From: Desulfobacterales bacterium
GTDB taxonomy: Bacteria; Desulfobacterota; Desulfobacteria; Desulfobacterales; Desulfosarcinaceae
Direction of reading: 5' to 3'
Assembly (NCBI GenBank): GCA_016218685.1
Contig: JACRDD010000007.1
Location: 62,001-126,000, forward strand
Length of the DNA: 64,000 nt
Part shown: piece by piece, positions 44,522-52,388 of the stretch
Layout: each line of letters begins with the position of its first letter
How positions within the stretch are numbered: the first letter of the stretch is position 1
Translations under genes and position numbers: made by a program
Notes under the pieces: generated by a model
The model's input: only the letters and a program-made list of their open reading frames with translations
Told to the model about the DNA's origin: nothing
Database searches by the model: none

Positions 44522-45120
44522 TCGGCATCGCCTGCGGCCAGCTCGGCATCGACAAGCAGGTAAAGGCCGACATGCTGCGCGAGCGGTATGGCAAGGAGAG
44601 CACCTGCGACATCACGCGTTTTCAGGCCGACGAGTTTCTGCGCGAGTTGAGAGGCAAGGGATTCCGGGTGGTGCCCAAGAAGAGCGGCGGCGGCGTAAAA
44701 CGGCCGCGGCGCCAGGCCATCCCGCGGGAGGCGGGCAAGGTCACGGCCATCGTGTCGCAGAAAGAGCTGGAGAAGATGGCGGCGGTGGCGGCCTTGATTC
44801 CGTGGCGGCTGGAAAACGGCCTGGCGCTATGGATGAAAAAGCGCATCGGTGTCGAGAAGATCCGCACGGCCATGGACGCCTACAAGGTGATCGAGGGCCT
44901 GAAGAAGATGTTCGAAAACGGCATGAAAAAGCAGCATGGCCCGGAGTGGTGGCTGAAGATGTTTCCGGAAAATCCGGGCATCGAGACCTACATCCGGGAG
45001 CACTGCCCGTCAGAATACCGATGGCTGATGGCGACCGTGCGCTACAATAACGACATGATCACTGGGGAGGAGTTTATGGCGCTCACAGGGCAGCAGAGAG
45101 GAGTCATCATCAATGGATAA
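44488..45120 (+). CDS. gemA: Phage GemA/gp16-like regulator (DUF1018)
   Basis: A 210-residue protein of the Mu gp16/GemA family. The N-terminal domain has KSQRQLIGIACGQLGIDKQV and CDITRFQADEFLRELRGKGF, the DUF1018 core. In Mu, GemA alters host gene expression and DNA relaxation. The ATG at 44488 follows GGAAGGAG and overlaps the previous gene. Length is near that of the family. Its presence before the Mor gene matches the Mu order. Confidence 0.88.
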   Translation: MFPSTKSQRQLIGIACGQLGIDKQVKADMLRERYGKESTCDITRFQADEFLRELRGKGFRVVPKKSGGGVKRPRRQAIPREAGKVTAIVSQKELEKMAAVAALIPWRLENGLALWMKKRIGVEKIRTAMDAYKVIEGLKKMFENGMKKQHGPEWWLKMFPENPGIETYIREHCPSEYRWLMATVRYNNDMITGEEFMALTGQQRGVIING

Positions 45121-45706
45121 CCCGTGCCGGACAGTGGAATTTAGACACATTCCCGGAAGAACAGTATCGCCATGCCTGAACTGCGAAAACCGTCAACCTG
45201 GGTATGCCTGCCTGCGCACCTGCAACCTTCCCGGGCGTTACAGTGTGAGCCTGGGAATCATGGGCGGGAGCGTTCCGGCAGAGATGACGCCCCAGGGCCG
45301 CAACCTGAGCTTCATGCCGAAACTTGCTCCTGGCTATTCTCCCATTAAAAGTGCCGCGCGGGCGGGGATTATCCAGGAGTCAGTGTGTGATCGTCCAAGG
45401 TCGCGCCGGCGCCGCACCCGCCAGATGCGACAGTGCCAATTTTTCGGGTGCCTCGATGCGTGCCATAACACCTATTGCCGGCAGCATTATCGAATCATTT
45501 ACCAGCGCATTATCTGCCATGATTGGCCCGCCGGGTTTGCCTATGCGCCGATCGGCGGGGGAAGATCGATGTTGGCCGCGCTCAGGCAAAAAGAGAGCGC
45601 CGGACTGTTGGCAGAGGTGGAGTGGTACAGGGCGTCGTTGCGCGATCATGCCGCTGGCCTGATGGACATATGCAAATACCGCCGGAAGGAGCAGGCATGC
45701 GTTTGA
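45113..45706 (+). CDS. Cysteine-rich phage protein, unknown
   Basis: A 197-residue protein with two Cys groups: CLNCENRQPGYACLRTC near residues 20-37 and CQFFGCLDACHNTYCRQHY near residues 107-125, each fit for zinc. The region between is basic (RPRSRRRRTRQM). The C-terminal part is helical. Overlaps both neighbours by 8-10 bases. A nucleic-acid role is plausible but unproven. Confidence 0.65.
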   Translation: MDNPCRTVEFRHIPGRTVSPCLNCENRQPGYACLRTCNLPGRYSVSLGIMGGSVPAEMTPQGRNLSFMPKLAPGYSPIKSAARAGIIQESVCDRPRSRRRRTRQMRQCQFFGCLDACHNTYCRQHYRIIYQRIICHDWPAGFAYAPIGGGRSMLAALRQKESAGLLAEVEWYRASLRDHAAGLMDICKYRRKEQACV

Positions 45707-46248
45707 CGTGTCCATCATGCGGGGCCGTGCATAGCGCCGAGGCCTGGACCAATGACGGCCAGGCGCGCCAGTGTCTGCTGCTGGTGGCGGAGCTGCCGAC
45801 CGAGGTCAGCCGCCGGGCGGTGCCCTACATCGCGATGTTCAGGCCATCATCGGGCCGAGGGCTGCAATGGAGCAAGGCGTTGCGTCTGCTGGCGGAACTG
45901 CGCCAGTTGGTGATGGATGCACAAATTCAGTGGGACCGTAGGCCGGCCCGGCCGAATTCGGCGCAGGCCTGGGCGCAGGCAATGGAGCAGGTGATCCAGC
46001 ATCCGCCGCGCAGGTTGCCGTTGACTTCCCACGGATACCTGCACTCCATCGCCTACGATCTGGCCAACGAGGCGGACCGCCGGCAGGAGATCAGGCACAA
46101 CGAAATGGAGCGCGCCGGGAGACTGCCGGAGCAGACGCGCGAGCATGTGGACACACCCATGGAGGAGCCGCTGATGACACTTGAACAGATGCGGGCGATC
46201 CGGGAGGAGCGCATGGGTAAAAACAGAATACCAAATCGGGAGCGATAG
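45697..46248 (+). CDS. Phage protein with N-terminal zinc ribbon, unknown
   Basis: A 183-residue protein starting MRLTCPSCGAVHSAEAW, half a zinc ribbon. The rest is helical (SKALRLLAELRQLVMDAQIQ, LHSIAYDLANEADRRQEIRH) with basic segments. CGGAAGGAG precedes the ATG at 45697. Such proteins occur in the middle region of other Mu-like prophages. Function unknown. Confidence 0.68.
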   Translation: MRLTCPSCGAVHSAEAWTNDGQARQCLLLVAELPTEVSRRAVPYIAMFRPSSGRGLQWSKALRLLAELRQLVMDAQIQWDRRPARPNSAQAWAQAMEQVIQHPPRRLPLTSHGYLHSIAYDLANEADRRQEIRHNEMERAGRLPEQTREHVDTPMEEPLMTLEQMRAIREERMGKNRIPNRER

Positions 46249-46278
46249 GGATTTCGAGCCTTAAAGGAGGGATTTAAA

Positions 46279-46515
46279 TTGAACATACTGGAAGAAGCAA
46301 AAAAAGCCGAGGCCAAACTTAGAGATGCAGAGGCTGACCACATCAAAAAACTGAACGAGTTGTTCCCGAATTGCTCTGTATGGAACTGTTATCATGGATC
46401 AAAAAACGGATACATTGTCGAGGTTGTGGAGTGCAATAGGCCATACCGGATTTGGGTTAAGAACGTAACGACAGGATGTGTCAAGCAAGTTTACTATGGA
46501 GACCTTCGCCATTAA
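46279..46515 (+). CDS. Small phage protein, TTG start
   Basis: A 78-residue protein. The only start is a TTG at 46279 with GGAGGG seven bases ahead. Sequence: charged helix (EEAKKAEAKLRDAEADHIKK) and a beta-rich half (SKNGYIVEVVECNRPYRIWV). Codon use is AT-richer than its neighbours, suggesting a late acquisition. No family. Confidence 0.6.
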   Translation: MNILEEAKKAEAKLRDAEADHIKKLNELFPNCSVWNCYHGSKNGYIVEVVECNRPYRIWVKNVTTGCVKQVYYGDLRH

Positions 46516-46545
46516 TCCTAGTAGGCCGCATAGGGAGAACAGACC

Positions 46546-46692
46546 ATGAGTAAGGAACCACTACTTTTCTGGATTATGGTTGTCCGTGGTCCGTGTAAAT
46601 GGGGGCTGGTCCGCGCCGCGCCCCCCTGCAACAAGGGCGAAGTGGTTATATCTTTCAATTCATTTCATATAGTTGTTGCGTGGCAAAGATAG
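46546..46692 (+). CDS. Possible 48-residue phage protein
   Basis: An open frame from ATG at 46546 preceded by GGGAG. It encodes KEPLLFWIMVVRGPCKWGLV and a hydrophobic tail. It fills the gap between two small genes in the same AT-rich patch. No homology known, so it is tentative. Confidence 0.38.
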   Translation: MSKEPLLFWIMVVRGPCKWGLVRAAPPCNKGEVVISFNSFHIVVAWQR

Positions 46693-46713
46693 GGAGACGA
46701 TTGGAGGTTTAAA

Positions 46714-46926
46714 ATGGCATACATAGACGAAATCCCAAAAGAGTTTTGGCACGCCGACGAAGAAAAGCCAGAGGCTTGCGACGTTGCGACATTGATCGAA
46801 GAGTTGAAGCGCCTCCCAGGAAATCTGTCTGTTTCTAATGGCTTCGGATGCGGGGTTAAAATAGTGGTCTATAACGCTGATGACGACGAAAGATGCTGTG
46901 TTGAGATTGCAGATATTGAAGATTAG
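46714..46926 (+). CDS. Small acidic phage protein, unknown
   Basis: A 70-residue acidic protein (YIDEIPKEFWHADEEKPEAC, VKIVVYNADDDERCCVEIAD). TTGGAGG precedes the ATG. AT-rich like its left neighbours. No family recognised. Confidence 0.58.
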   Translation: MAYIDEIPKEFWHADEEKPEACDVATLIEELKRLPGNLSVSNGFGCGVKIVVYNADDDERCCVEIADIED

Positions 46927-46945
46927 CAAGGTCCGTAACGACTCT

Positions 46946-47272
46946 ATGAACGAAGCAAACCACCATATCAAAATCGACGATCTGACGGGAGACGCCCGTC
47001 AGATCGCCGAGATCATCGGCCTGCCGGCCTTGCTCGCGCTTGCGGAGCAAATGGGCGGAGGCTATATCTATCTGCCACGGCCGGATCATCTGTCGCTGCC
47101 GGCGCGGGATCGCGGCATCAATGCCGAGTTCACGGGCCGCAATATCCGCGAATTGGCGAACAAACACAACCTCACCCTGCGGCGCATCCGGCAGATCACT
47201 CGCAGAACCGGGCGCTCCTCGACAGTGACCGCCGATGATGAAAGCCTTTACAAGCAGCAGAAAATGTTCTAA
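46946..47272 (+). CDS. mor: Mor/C-type transcription activator
   Basis: A 108-residue protein of the Mor activator family. It has the dimerisation part (DARQIAEIIGLPALLALAEQ), the turn GGGYIYLP, and the C-terminal helix-turn-helix (NIRELANKHNLTLRRIRQIT). Mor turns on middle or late phage transcription by binding ahead of a -10-only promoter. No second (C) activator was found, so Mor may act directly on the late genes. The ATG at 46946 lacks a strong ribosome site. The late operon begins 186 bp downstream. Confidence 0.85.
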   Translation: MNEANHHIKIDDLTGDARQIAEIIGLPALLALAEQMGGGYIYLPRPDHLSLPARDRGINAEFTGRNIRELANKHNLTLRRIRQITRRTGRSSTVTADDESLYKQQKMF

Positions 47273-47387
47273 CCCCAGACTGTTAGCCTGCCGTTTTTAA
47301 CAATCCGGAAGAGAAATCAAATAGTGAAGTACTTCGATGGCTTTTGCTTCGCCTGATGGGGCATAGTCGCTCTTGTCGAGGTTGCCT

Positions 47388-47438
47388 GTTGCGCCGGGGG
47401 TCATCCCGGAACGGCCTGCCGGGACCCCCGGACGCAAC
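47388..47438. promoter_or_regulatory. Long GC hairpin between mor and the endolysin
   Basis: The arms GTTGCG-CCGGGGGTC and GACCCCCGG-CGCAAC, with an inner CCCGG/CCGGG pair, form a long near-perfect stem. No U-run follows. It lies in the 186-bp gap where a Mor-dependent late promoter would be expected. It may be a terminator of the middle operon, or an RNA structure in the late leader 21 bp before the amidase start. Confidence 0.6.
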
Positions 47439-47458
47439 GAACCGCAAGGAGCGATCCA

Positions 47459-47956
47459 ATGAAGCCGACTGCCATCGTACTGCATCACAGTCTTACCAAG
47501 GACGGCGCGACTGTCAGTTGGAACGCCATCCGACGGTATCACACCTCCTGGAAGTGCGATGGCATCATCCTGAAGCCGGAACACGTGGCTGGTATCATCA
47601 ACCAAGGGGCGCCGGTGGAACGGCCATGGACGGATATCGGCTACCATTTCGGCATTGAGCTGGTGGGCGACCGCTACGAGGTGTTGACCGGGCGCATGAT
47701 GAACGAGCCGGGGGCGCATTGCCCCCAGCGCGGCATGAATAAAAAGGCGCTCGGGATCTGCTTTGTAGGCAACTTTGACGAAACGCCGGTGCCGGTGCCG
47801 CAGTTGGCGCTGGGGCTGCGCCTGGTGCGCTCGCTGATGGATGCCTTCGATATCAGCCTGGGCAATATCTACGGCCACCGGGAGCTTTCGCCGTATAAGA
47901 GCTGCCCGGGCAAGAAGTTTGATCTGATGCAGTTCCGCACGGATTTGTTGGGATAA
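47459..47956 (+). CDS. N-acetylmuramoyl-L-alanine amidase endolysin
   Basis: A 165-residue amidase_2/PGRP-type lysin. Zinc ligands are the histidine in IVLHHSLT (near residue 10), the late histidine of [19 protein letters not shown] and the following cysteine. [20 protein letters not shown] and the [16 protein letters not shown] block are classical. It cleaves the amide bond between N-acetylmuramate and L-alanine in the cell wall. No signal peptide, so it needs a holin. Start follows AAGGAG. First gene of the late operon. Confidence 0.93.
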   Translation: MKPTAIVLHHSLTKDGATVSWNAIRRYHTSWKCDGIILKPEHVAGIINQGAPVERPWTDIGYHFGIELVGDRYEVLTGRMMNEPGAHCPQRGMNKKALGICFVGNFDETPVPVPQLALGLRLVRSLMDAFDISLGNIYGHRELSPYKSCPGKKFDLMQFRTDLLG

Positions 47957-47979
47957 TTCATAGAGAAAGGATCACCACC

Positions 47980-48378
47980 ATGAAGAAGATATTTTTGATT
48001 TCCTGCATCGCGATTTTAGCGCTGTGCGCAGGTGCCCAGGCCGCCCAGGTGACGCTGGCCTGGGACGCCAACATCCCGGCGCCCACGGGGTATCGTCTTT
48101 TTCAGCGCGTTGCCGGCGCAGACTATGACTACACGAAGCCCGCCTGGACAGGCGCGCCGACGACCTGCACCGTCACGGTGCCGGACGGCGCGGAGTCGTT
48201 TTTTGTGGTGCGGGCCTATGTGACGTCCGGCAGTAAAACCGAGGTGAGTGGCGATTCGAACGAAGTGTCCGCCCTGACCAAACCTGAGGCCCCCAAAAAT
48301 CTACTGCTCCAGGCCATCGATCAGTTGATCATGGGCCTGCAAACGCTCAAGCAATACGCCGATCAGGCGGTTAAATAG
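47980..48378 (+). CDS. Exported fibronectin type III-like phage protein
   Basis: A 132-residue protein with a Sec signal (ISCIAILALCAGAQAA) and one Fn3-like domain (VTLAWDANIPAPTGYRLFQR, FFVVRAYVTSGSKTEVSGDS, NEVSALTKP). A C-terminal helix follows. AAAGGA precedes the ATG. It lies in the lysis region right after the endolysin. Export from the infected cell or a surface role in the lysogen is likely. Similar Fn3 proteins are found in other prophages of this group. Confidence 0.8.
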   Translation: MKKIFLISCIAILALCAGAQAAQVTLAWDANIPAPTGYRLFQRVAGADYDYTKPAWTGAPTTCTVTVPDGAESFFVVRAYVTSGSKTEVSGDSNEVSALTKPEAPKNLLLQAIDQLIMGLQTLKQYADQAVK

Positions 48379-48390
48379 AGGAGGGGGCAC

Positions 48391-49050
48391 ATGCGGACGG
48401 ACAAGTGGTGGATGAGCGCGTTATGGGGGCGGATCGGCGCGGCGGTGGTGCTGATCGGGGGGACTTTTCTGCAAGCCAGCGGCATCGATGTCACCCCGGA
48501 GCAAATGGACCACGCCAATACGTTGATCGATAGCCTGATCAGCAACCTCCATATCCTGGTGGCGACGGCGATGGTGATCATCTCCAAGCTGCGCGAGGGA
48601 AAAAAGGTGACGACCCCGGCTGCGCCGGCAGCAAGCCAGCAAGGATCGATCGGCGTGCCCATTGTCATGGGCCTGGCGCTGGCCTGTGTGGTGGCCATCT
48701 CCATCGGGATGAGCGCCAGCGGTTGCGCGACCCGGCAGGGCGCGGTGCAGCAGATCAGCACCCAGACCAATGACCCGGGCGTGATCGCGCTGGCGAGCTT
48801 CGCCGATGCCCAGGACGCCTACATCGCCGCGATCGGCATGTATCAGCCATACCACCGGGTATTGCGCGACAGTAATCCGGCCCTGGCCCGCGAGATCGTC
48901 GGCTATTTCCGCTCGGCCGACAAAGTGCTGTCGGACTGGGAGCGCCTGGGCGATCTGCCGCTGGACGATAAGGCGGCTTTCCGTGAATACCTGCGGGAGA
49001 TCTCCATCCGCACGGCGCAGTTGATCGAAAAGGGGGGCTCCGATGAGTGA
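48391..49050 (+). CDS. Holin-like membrane protein with lipobox-like segment
   Basis: A 219-residue protein. The N-terminal part has two membrane segments (IGAAVVLIGGTFLQ; HILVATAMVIIS) separated by an amphipathic helix, as in small phage holins, followed by the positively charged KLREGKKV. A third hydrophobic segment (IVMGLALACVVAISIGMSAS) ends in GCATRQ, like a lipoprotein signal. The C-terminal 100 residues are helical. It may be a fusion of a holin with a spanin-like lipoprotein. Position right after the endolysin supports a lysis role. Confidence 0.7.
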   Translation: MRTDKWWMSALWGRIGAAVVLIGGTFLQASGIDVTPEQMDHANTLIDSLISNLHILVATAMVIISKLREGKKVTTPAAPAASQQGSIGVPIVMGLALACVVAISIGMSASGCATRQGAVQQISTQTNDPGVIALASFADAQDAYIAAIGMYQPYHRVLRDSNPALAREIVGYFRSADKVLSDWERLGDLPLDDKAAFREYLREISIRTAQLIEKGGSDE

Positions 49051-49228
49051 CCTATCTGAAAACATAGTGCCGGCAACCGTCTTTTTGAACCTGATCGCCG
49101 ACCTGGTGGAACGAGCGTACGAGCAGACCGGCGTCAAGATTACGCCGGAAAACATCGAAGCCTATATCGCCGAACGCAAGGCCCGCCGGGAGCAGCTCAA
49201 TGCGGAGATGGGAATCACCCAGGAGTGA
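49043..49228 (+). CDS. Small late phage protein, unknown
   Basis: A 61-residue protein, helical with a hydrophobic centre (ATVFLNLIADLVERAYEQTG) and charged C-terminus. Overlaps both neighbours. No signal peptide. Could be a minor lysis or accessory component. Confidence 0.62.
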   Translation: MSDLSENIVPATVFLNLIADLVERAYEQTGVKITPENIEAYIAERKARREQLNAEMGITQE

Positions 49229-49439
49229 GGGTGCCGACGATGCAGAGCGGGCCGGAGAAGAGCAGGATATCTACCTTGCGGCCAGCATCGCGGCCATCCG
49301 AAGCAAGGTCGCGGCAGGAGATTCGGCCCATACCTGCCACGATTGCGCCGAGGCGATAGAAGAGGATCGGAGAAAAGCGCAACCGGGGTGCACGCGCTGC
49401 GCGGAGTGCGAAACCAGATTGGAGAAAGGTAGTCGATGA
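49200..49439 (+). CDS. TraR/DksA-type zinc finger protein
   Basis: A 79-residue protein with the TraR/DksA C4 zinc finger: CHDCAEAIEEDRRKAQPGCT and RCAEC at the C-terminal end. The N-terminal helix IYLAASIAAIRSKVAAG matches the short TraR coiled-coil tip. Such proteins bind the secondary channel of RNA polymerase. The ATG at 49200 follows GGGAG but overlaps the previous gene by 29 bases. Mu-like phages frequently carry one in the lysis region. Confidence 0.82.
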   Translation: MRRWESPRSEGADDAERAGEEQDIYLAASIAAIRSKVAAGDSAHTCHDCAEAIEEDRRKAQPGCTRCAECETRLEKGSR

Positions 49440-49945
49440 CACCGGAACAAATCGCTGCACTGACAGCCATGGCGACCCTGCTAAAGACCGTGGGCACTCT
49501 GCCTTTCGGTGTGCTGATCACTTTCGTGGTGGTGGGACCATGGGCGGCTATGGTGTTCGCCAGCAACGCCATCGGCAAACGCATGGCCGAGGCCACGGCT
49601 GCTACCAGCCAGCAGGTGGCGGCCATCTCACAGCAGAGCAGCGAAGCCATCCGGGACCAGAACGAGTCCATCAAGCACACTTCCATGGAGTTTCACGAGC
49701 ACGTCAAGGCGTTGTCTAGGGGCCAGGAAAAGCGCTTCGAGGAGACAGCACATAGCCAGGAAAAGAGGTTCGAGGCCGTGGTGCGTATGTACGAGAACAA
49801 CATAGAGGTGGTGCGCAACTACCATAACCTGGCCAACGATTTGACGGCGATCATCACGCTTTCCACGCGCACCCTGGAGGGACTGGTGGCCAAGATCGAC
49901 AACAACCAGTTTTGCCCCATCGTTCGAAAGGAGACCGGTAAGTGA
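49436..49945 (+). CDS. Membrane coiled-coil phage protein (lysis region)
   Basis: A 169-residue protein. One transmembrane helix (TLPFGVLITFVVVGPWAAMV) is followed by a long coiled coil (GKRMAEATAATSQQVAAISQ and on) with a repeated QEKRFEE block. The topology resembles inner-membrane spanins or other lysis accessories. Overlaps previous and next genes by 1-4 bases. Assignment to the lysis cassette is by position. Confidence 0.7.
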   Translation: MTPEQIAALTAMATLLKTVGTLPFGVLITFVVVGPWAAMVFASNAIGKRMAEATAATSQQVAAISQQSSEAIRDQNESIKHTSMEFHEHVKALSRGQEKRFEETAHSQEKRFEAVVRMYENNIEVVRNYHNLANDLTAIITLSTRTLEGLVAKIDNNQFCPIVRKETGK

Positions 49946-50190
49946 TGAGCCTGGAACGCGCCGCTATGCGCGGCAGATTGGCCGAGAAGAAGGACCTGGC
50001 CGTCAAACTACGATTGCGCATCGAGGGCAACGCCAGCAGCATCCGCAGCGGGCTGAACACGGCCCTGGTGCCGGTGGATGCGTTGGAGGTGCCGATGCTG
50101 GCCGGCCAGATGGATGAGCTGGTGATGGCCTGGGCCGAGTTGCAGGCCCTGCTGGCAGATATCGCGCGCCTGGAAAGGGAGCTGGCTTAG
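49945..50190 (+). CDS. Small helical phage protein before the terminase
   Basis: An 81-residue helical protein (AAMRGRLAEKKDLAVKLRLR, LEVPMLAGQMDELVMAWAEL). Comparable small coiled-coil genes sit just before the DUF1804 gene in many Mu-like phages. The ATG shares one base with the previous stop. Function unknown. Confidence 0.72.
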   Translation: MSLERAAMRGRLAEKKDLAVKLRLRIEGNASSIRSGLNTALVPVDALEVPMLAGQMDELVMAWAELQALLADIARLERELA

Positions 50191-50685
50191 ATGGCGGAAA
50201 AAGGCAGCAAGGCCAAGCTCTACGATGTCGCCATGCGCATGTACGTGGAGGGCAGCAGTCTGACCGACATCGAAGCGGCCCTGGGCGTGAGCCGACAGAC
50301 GCTGGCCACCTGGAAGGGGGACACACGGCGGCCCGGCGACGAGTACGACGAATGGGATCAGGCGCGGCAGATGAAACGCTCCAACGTGCAGCGGCTGCGC
50401 ACGCTGTTCGACCGCGAGCTGACGGCCCTGGAAGAGTCTATGCCAGGCAGCCTGAACAATGTCTCGCTGGACGCCATCACCAAGTTGGGCACGCTGGTAC
50501 AGCGCTGGGAGCAGATGGCGCAGACGGCGGCGCTCAAGGAAGGGGCGCAGCGCTCGGCGCTGTTCCTGGACTTCGTCAAGGACCTGATCCAGTTCGGCGG
50601 GCGGCATGACGCGGATCTGGTGCGTGCGGTCGAAAACAACTTCGACGACATCATTGCCTGGGGTCAGGAGAAATACGGCGTATGA
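50191..50685 (+). CDS. DUF1804 phage protein, putative small terminase
   Basis: A 164-residue protein of the DUF1804 family, equivalent to Mu gp27. It has a helix-turn-helix (LYDVAMRMYVEGSSLTDIEA, LGVSRQTLATWKGD) for DNA recognition, and a helical oligomerisation part (TKLGTLVQRWEQMAQTAALK). It should recognise phage DNA for packaging. It is immediately followed by, and overlaps, the large terminase gene. Confidence 0.88.
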   Translation: MAEKGSKAKLYDVAMRMYVEGSSLTDIEAALGVSRQTLATWKGDTRRPGDEYDEWDQARQMKRSNVQRLRTLFDRELTALEESMPGSLNNVSLDAITKLGTLVQRWEQMAQTAALKEGAQRSALFLDFVKDLIQFGGRHDADLVRAVENNFDDIIAWGQEKYGV

Positions 50686-52388
50686 CGGCAGCCACGACGA
50701 TCAAGCAAAAGCGCTGGGACCGGGAGGTGGAGAGCATCCGCCAGATGATCCAGGCCTCGGCGCGGCCGTTCGCCGATGACAAGGCGGCCCAGAAAAAGCG
50801 CAAGGCCAGGGGCGAAAAGGATCTGGACTATTTCAACCGGACCTATTTTCCGCACTATTTCTCCAAGCCGTCGAGCGGGCTGCACAAGTACTTTGCGGCG
50901 CGCTACCCGGCGATGATCGAGCAGTCGATCGCCACCGGCGAGGGCGACAAGGAGGCCGACGCGGCCCCGCGCGGCAACGCCAAAAGCACCTGGACCACCT
51001 TCGGGCTGATCTTGTGGTGCATCGCCTACCGCAAGCGCTTTTACCCCATGATCGTGTCCGAGACCGGCCCGCAGGCGCAGAGCTTTTTATCGTTCATCAA
51101 GGTGGAGATCGAGAGCAACGAGCGCTTGGCCCAGGATTTCCCGGAGATGACCGGCGAGGGGCCGGTGTGGCGGGCGGACTGGATCATCACGCGCAACGGC
51201 ATCAAGGTGCACGCGGCGGGCGCCGGGCAAAAGTTGCGCGGTTTTCGCCACGGCAGCAAGCGGCCCGATCTGGTGGTGGGCGACGATCTTGAAAACGATG
51301 AGTCGGTGGAATCGCCCGACCAGCGCAAGAAGCTGGAGGCGTGGTTTTTCAAGGCCCTGATGAAGATCGGCAACAAGGGCACGGTCTACATCGTGATCGG
51401 CACCATTCTGCACGCCGAGTCCCTGCTGCAAAAGCTGCTCGAAAAGCCGGGCTGGAAGGGCCAGAAGTTCAAGGCGGTGATGCGCTGGGCGGACAATCGC
51501 AACCTGTGGGAGGCCTGGGAAAAGATCTTTGCCGACATTTCGGTGGGCAAGGAGGCGGCGGAAAAAGCGGCCGACGATTATTTCGCGGCGCACCGCGAGG
51601 CAATGCTGGCCGGCGTCGAGGTGCTGTGGCCCGAGGAAGAGGATTACTACTACCTCATGAAAATGCGGGTGACGGACGGGCCGGCCTATTTTGACAGCGA
51701 AAAGCAGAACGAGCCGCTCAATCCCGAGGACCAGGTGTTTCAGGAAGAGTGGTTCGTGGACTGGGACGAGGCCGAAGTGGATCTATCCGGCTGCGGGCAT
51801 GCCGGGGCGTGCGATCCGTCGCTGGGTAAAAAGAACAAGCGCAACGACCCGTCGGCCATCCTGGGCGGGCGCATGAAGGATAAGATTTTGTACGTGGATA
51901 TCGCCGACATCGAAAAGCGCCAGCCGGACCGGATCATGGCCGACATCCTGACCTACCATGCGCGCGATGCGTTCGACAAGTTCCGCATGGAGACGGTGCA
52001 GTTCCAGGAGTTTTTCTCGCGCACCCTGGAGACCAAGGCCCACGACGAGAATTTGACCCTGAATATCGACGAGCACACGCCCAACACGGACAAGGATCTG
52101 CGCATCATCCGGCTGCAACCGTGGGTCAAGAACGGCTGGATCAGGTTCAAGGCCGAGCACCGGGAGTTAAAACGCCAGTTGCTCTACTACCGGCCCAAGG
52201 GGCGCGGAGGGCATGACGACGGCCCGGACTGTTTGGAGATGCTGCTGGGGCTGTGCGAGGAGGGTCTGCACGGCGCGGCCGTGGCGCCACCGCCTAAAGA
52301 CAGGCAAGCCTCCGACGACTACCACGCCCCGCGCGGCGGGCGCATGTTCGGCCGGCTGATGGCCGCCGTGACCAGGAGGGCTGCATGA
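50682..52388 (+). CDS. Large terminase subunit
   Basis: A 568-residue packaging motor. The ATPase part has Walker A-like APRGNAKSTW (residues near 88) and Walker B LVVGDDLEND (near 205), followed by a coupling region. The nuclease domain starts near ACDPSLGKKNKRNDPSAILG, with further acidic residues at HDDGPDCLEMLLGL near the end. It cuts concatemeric or host-joined DNA and fills the prohead. It overlaps the small terminase and portal genes by four bases each. Length fits the family. Confidence 0.92.
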   Translation: MTAATTIKQKRWDREVESIRQMIQASARPFADDKAAQKKRKARGEKDLDYFNRTYFPHYFSKPSSGLHKYFAARYPAMIEQSIATGEGDKEADAAPRGNAKSTWTTFGLILWCIAYRKRFYPMIVSETGPQAQSFLSFIKVEIESNERLAQDFPEMTGEGPVWRADWIITRNGIKVHAAGAGQKLRGFRHGSKRPDLVVGDDLENDESVESPDQRKKLEAWFFKALMKIGNKGTVYIVIGTILHAESLLQKLLEKPGWKGQKFKAVMRWADNRNLWEAWEKIFADISVGKEAAEKAADDYFAAHREAMLAGVEVLWPEEEDYYYLMKMRVTDGPAYFDSEKQNEPLNPEDQVFQEEWFVDWDEAEVDLSGCGHAGACDPSLGKKNKRNDPSAILGGRMKDKILYVDIADIEKRQPDRIMADILTYHARDAFDKFRMETVQFQEFFSRTLETKAHDENLTLNIDEHTPNTDKDLRIIRLQPWVKNGWIRFKAEHRELKRQLLYYRPKGRGGHDDGPDCLEMLLGLCEEGLHGAAVAPPPKDRQASDDYHAPRGGRMFGRLMAAVTRRAA

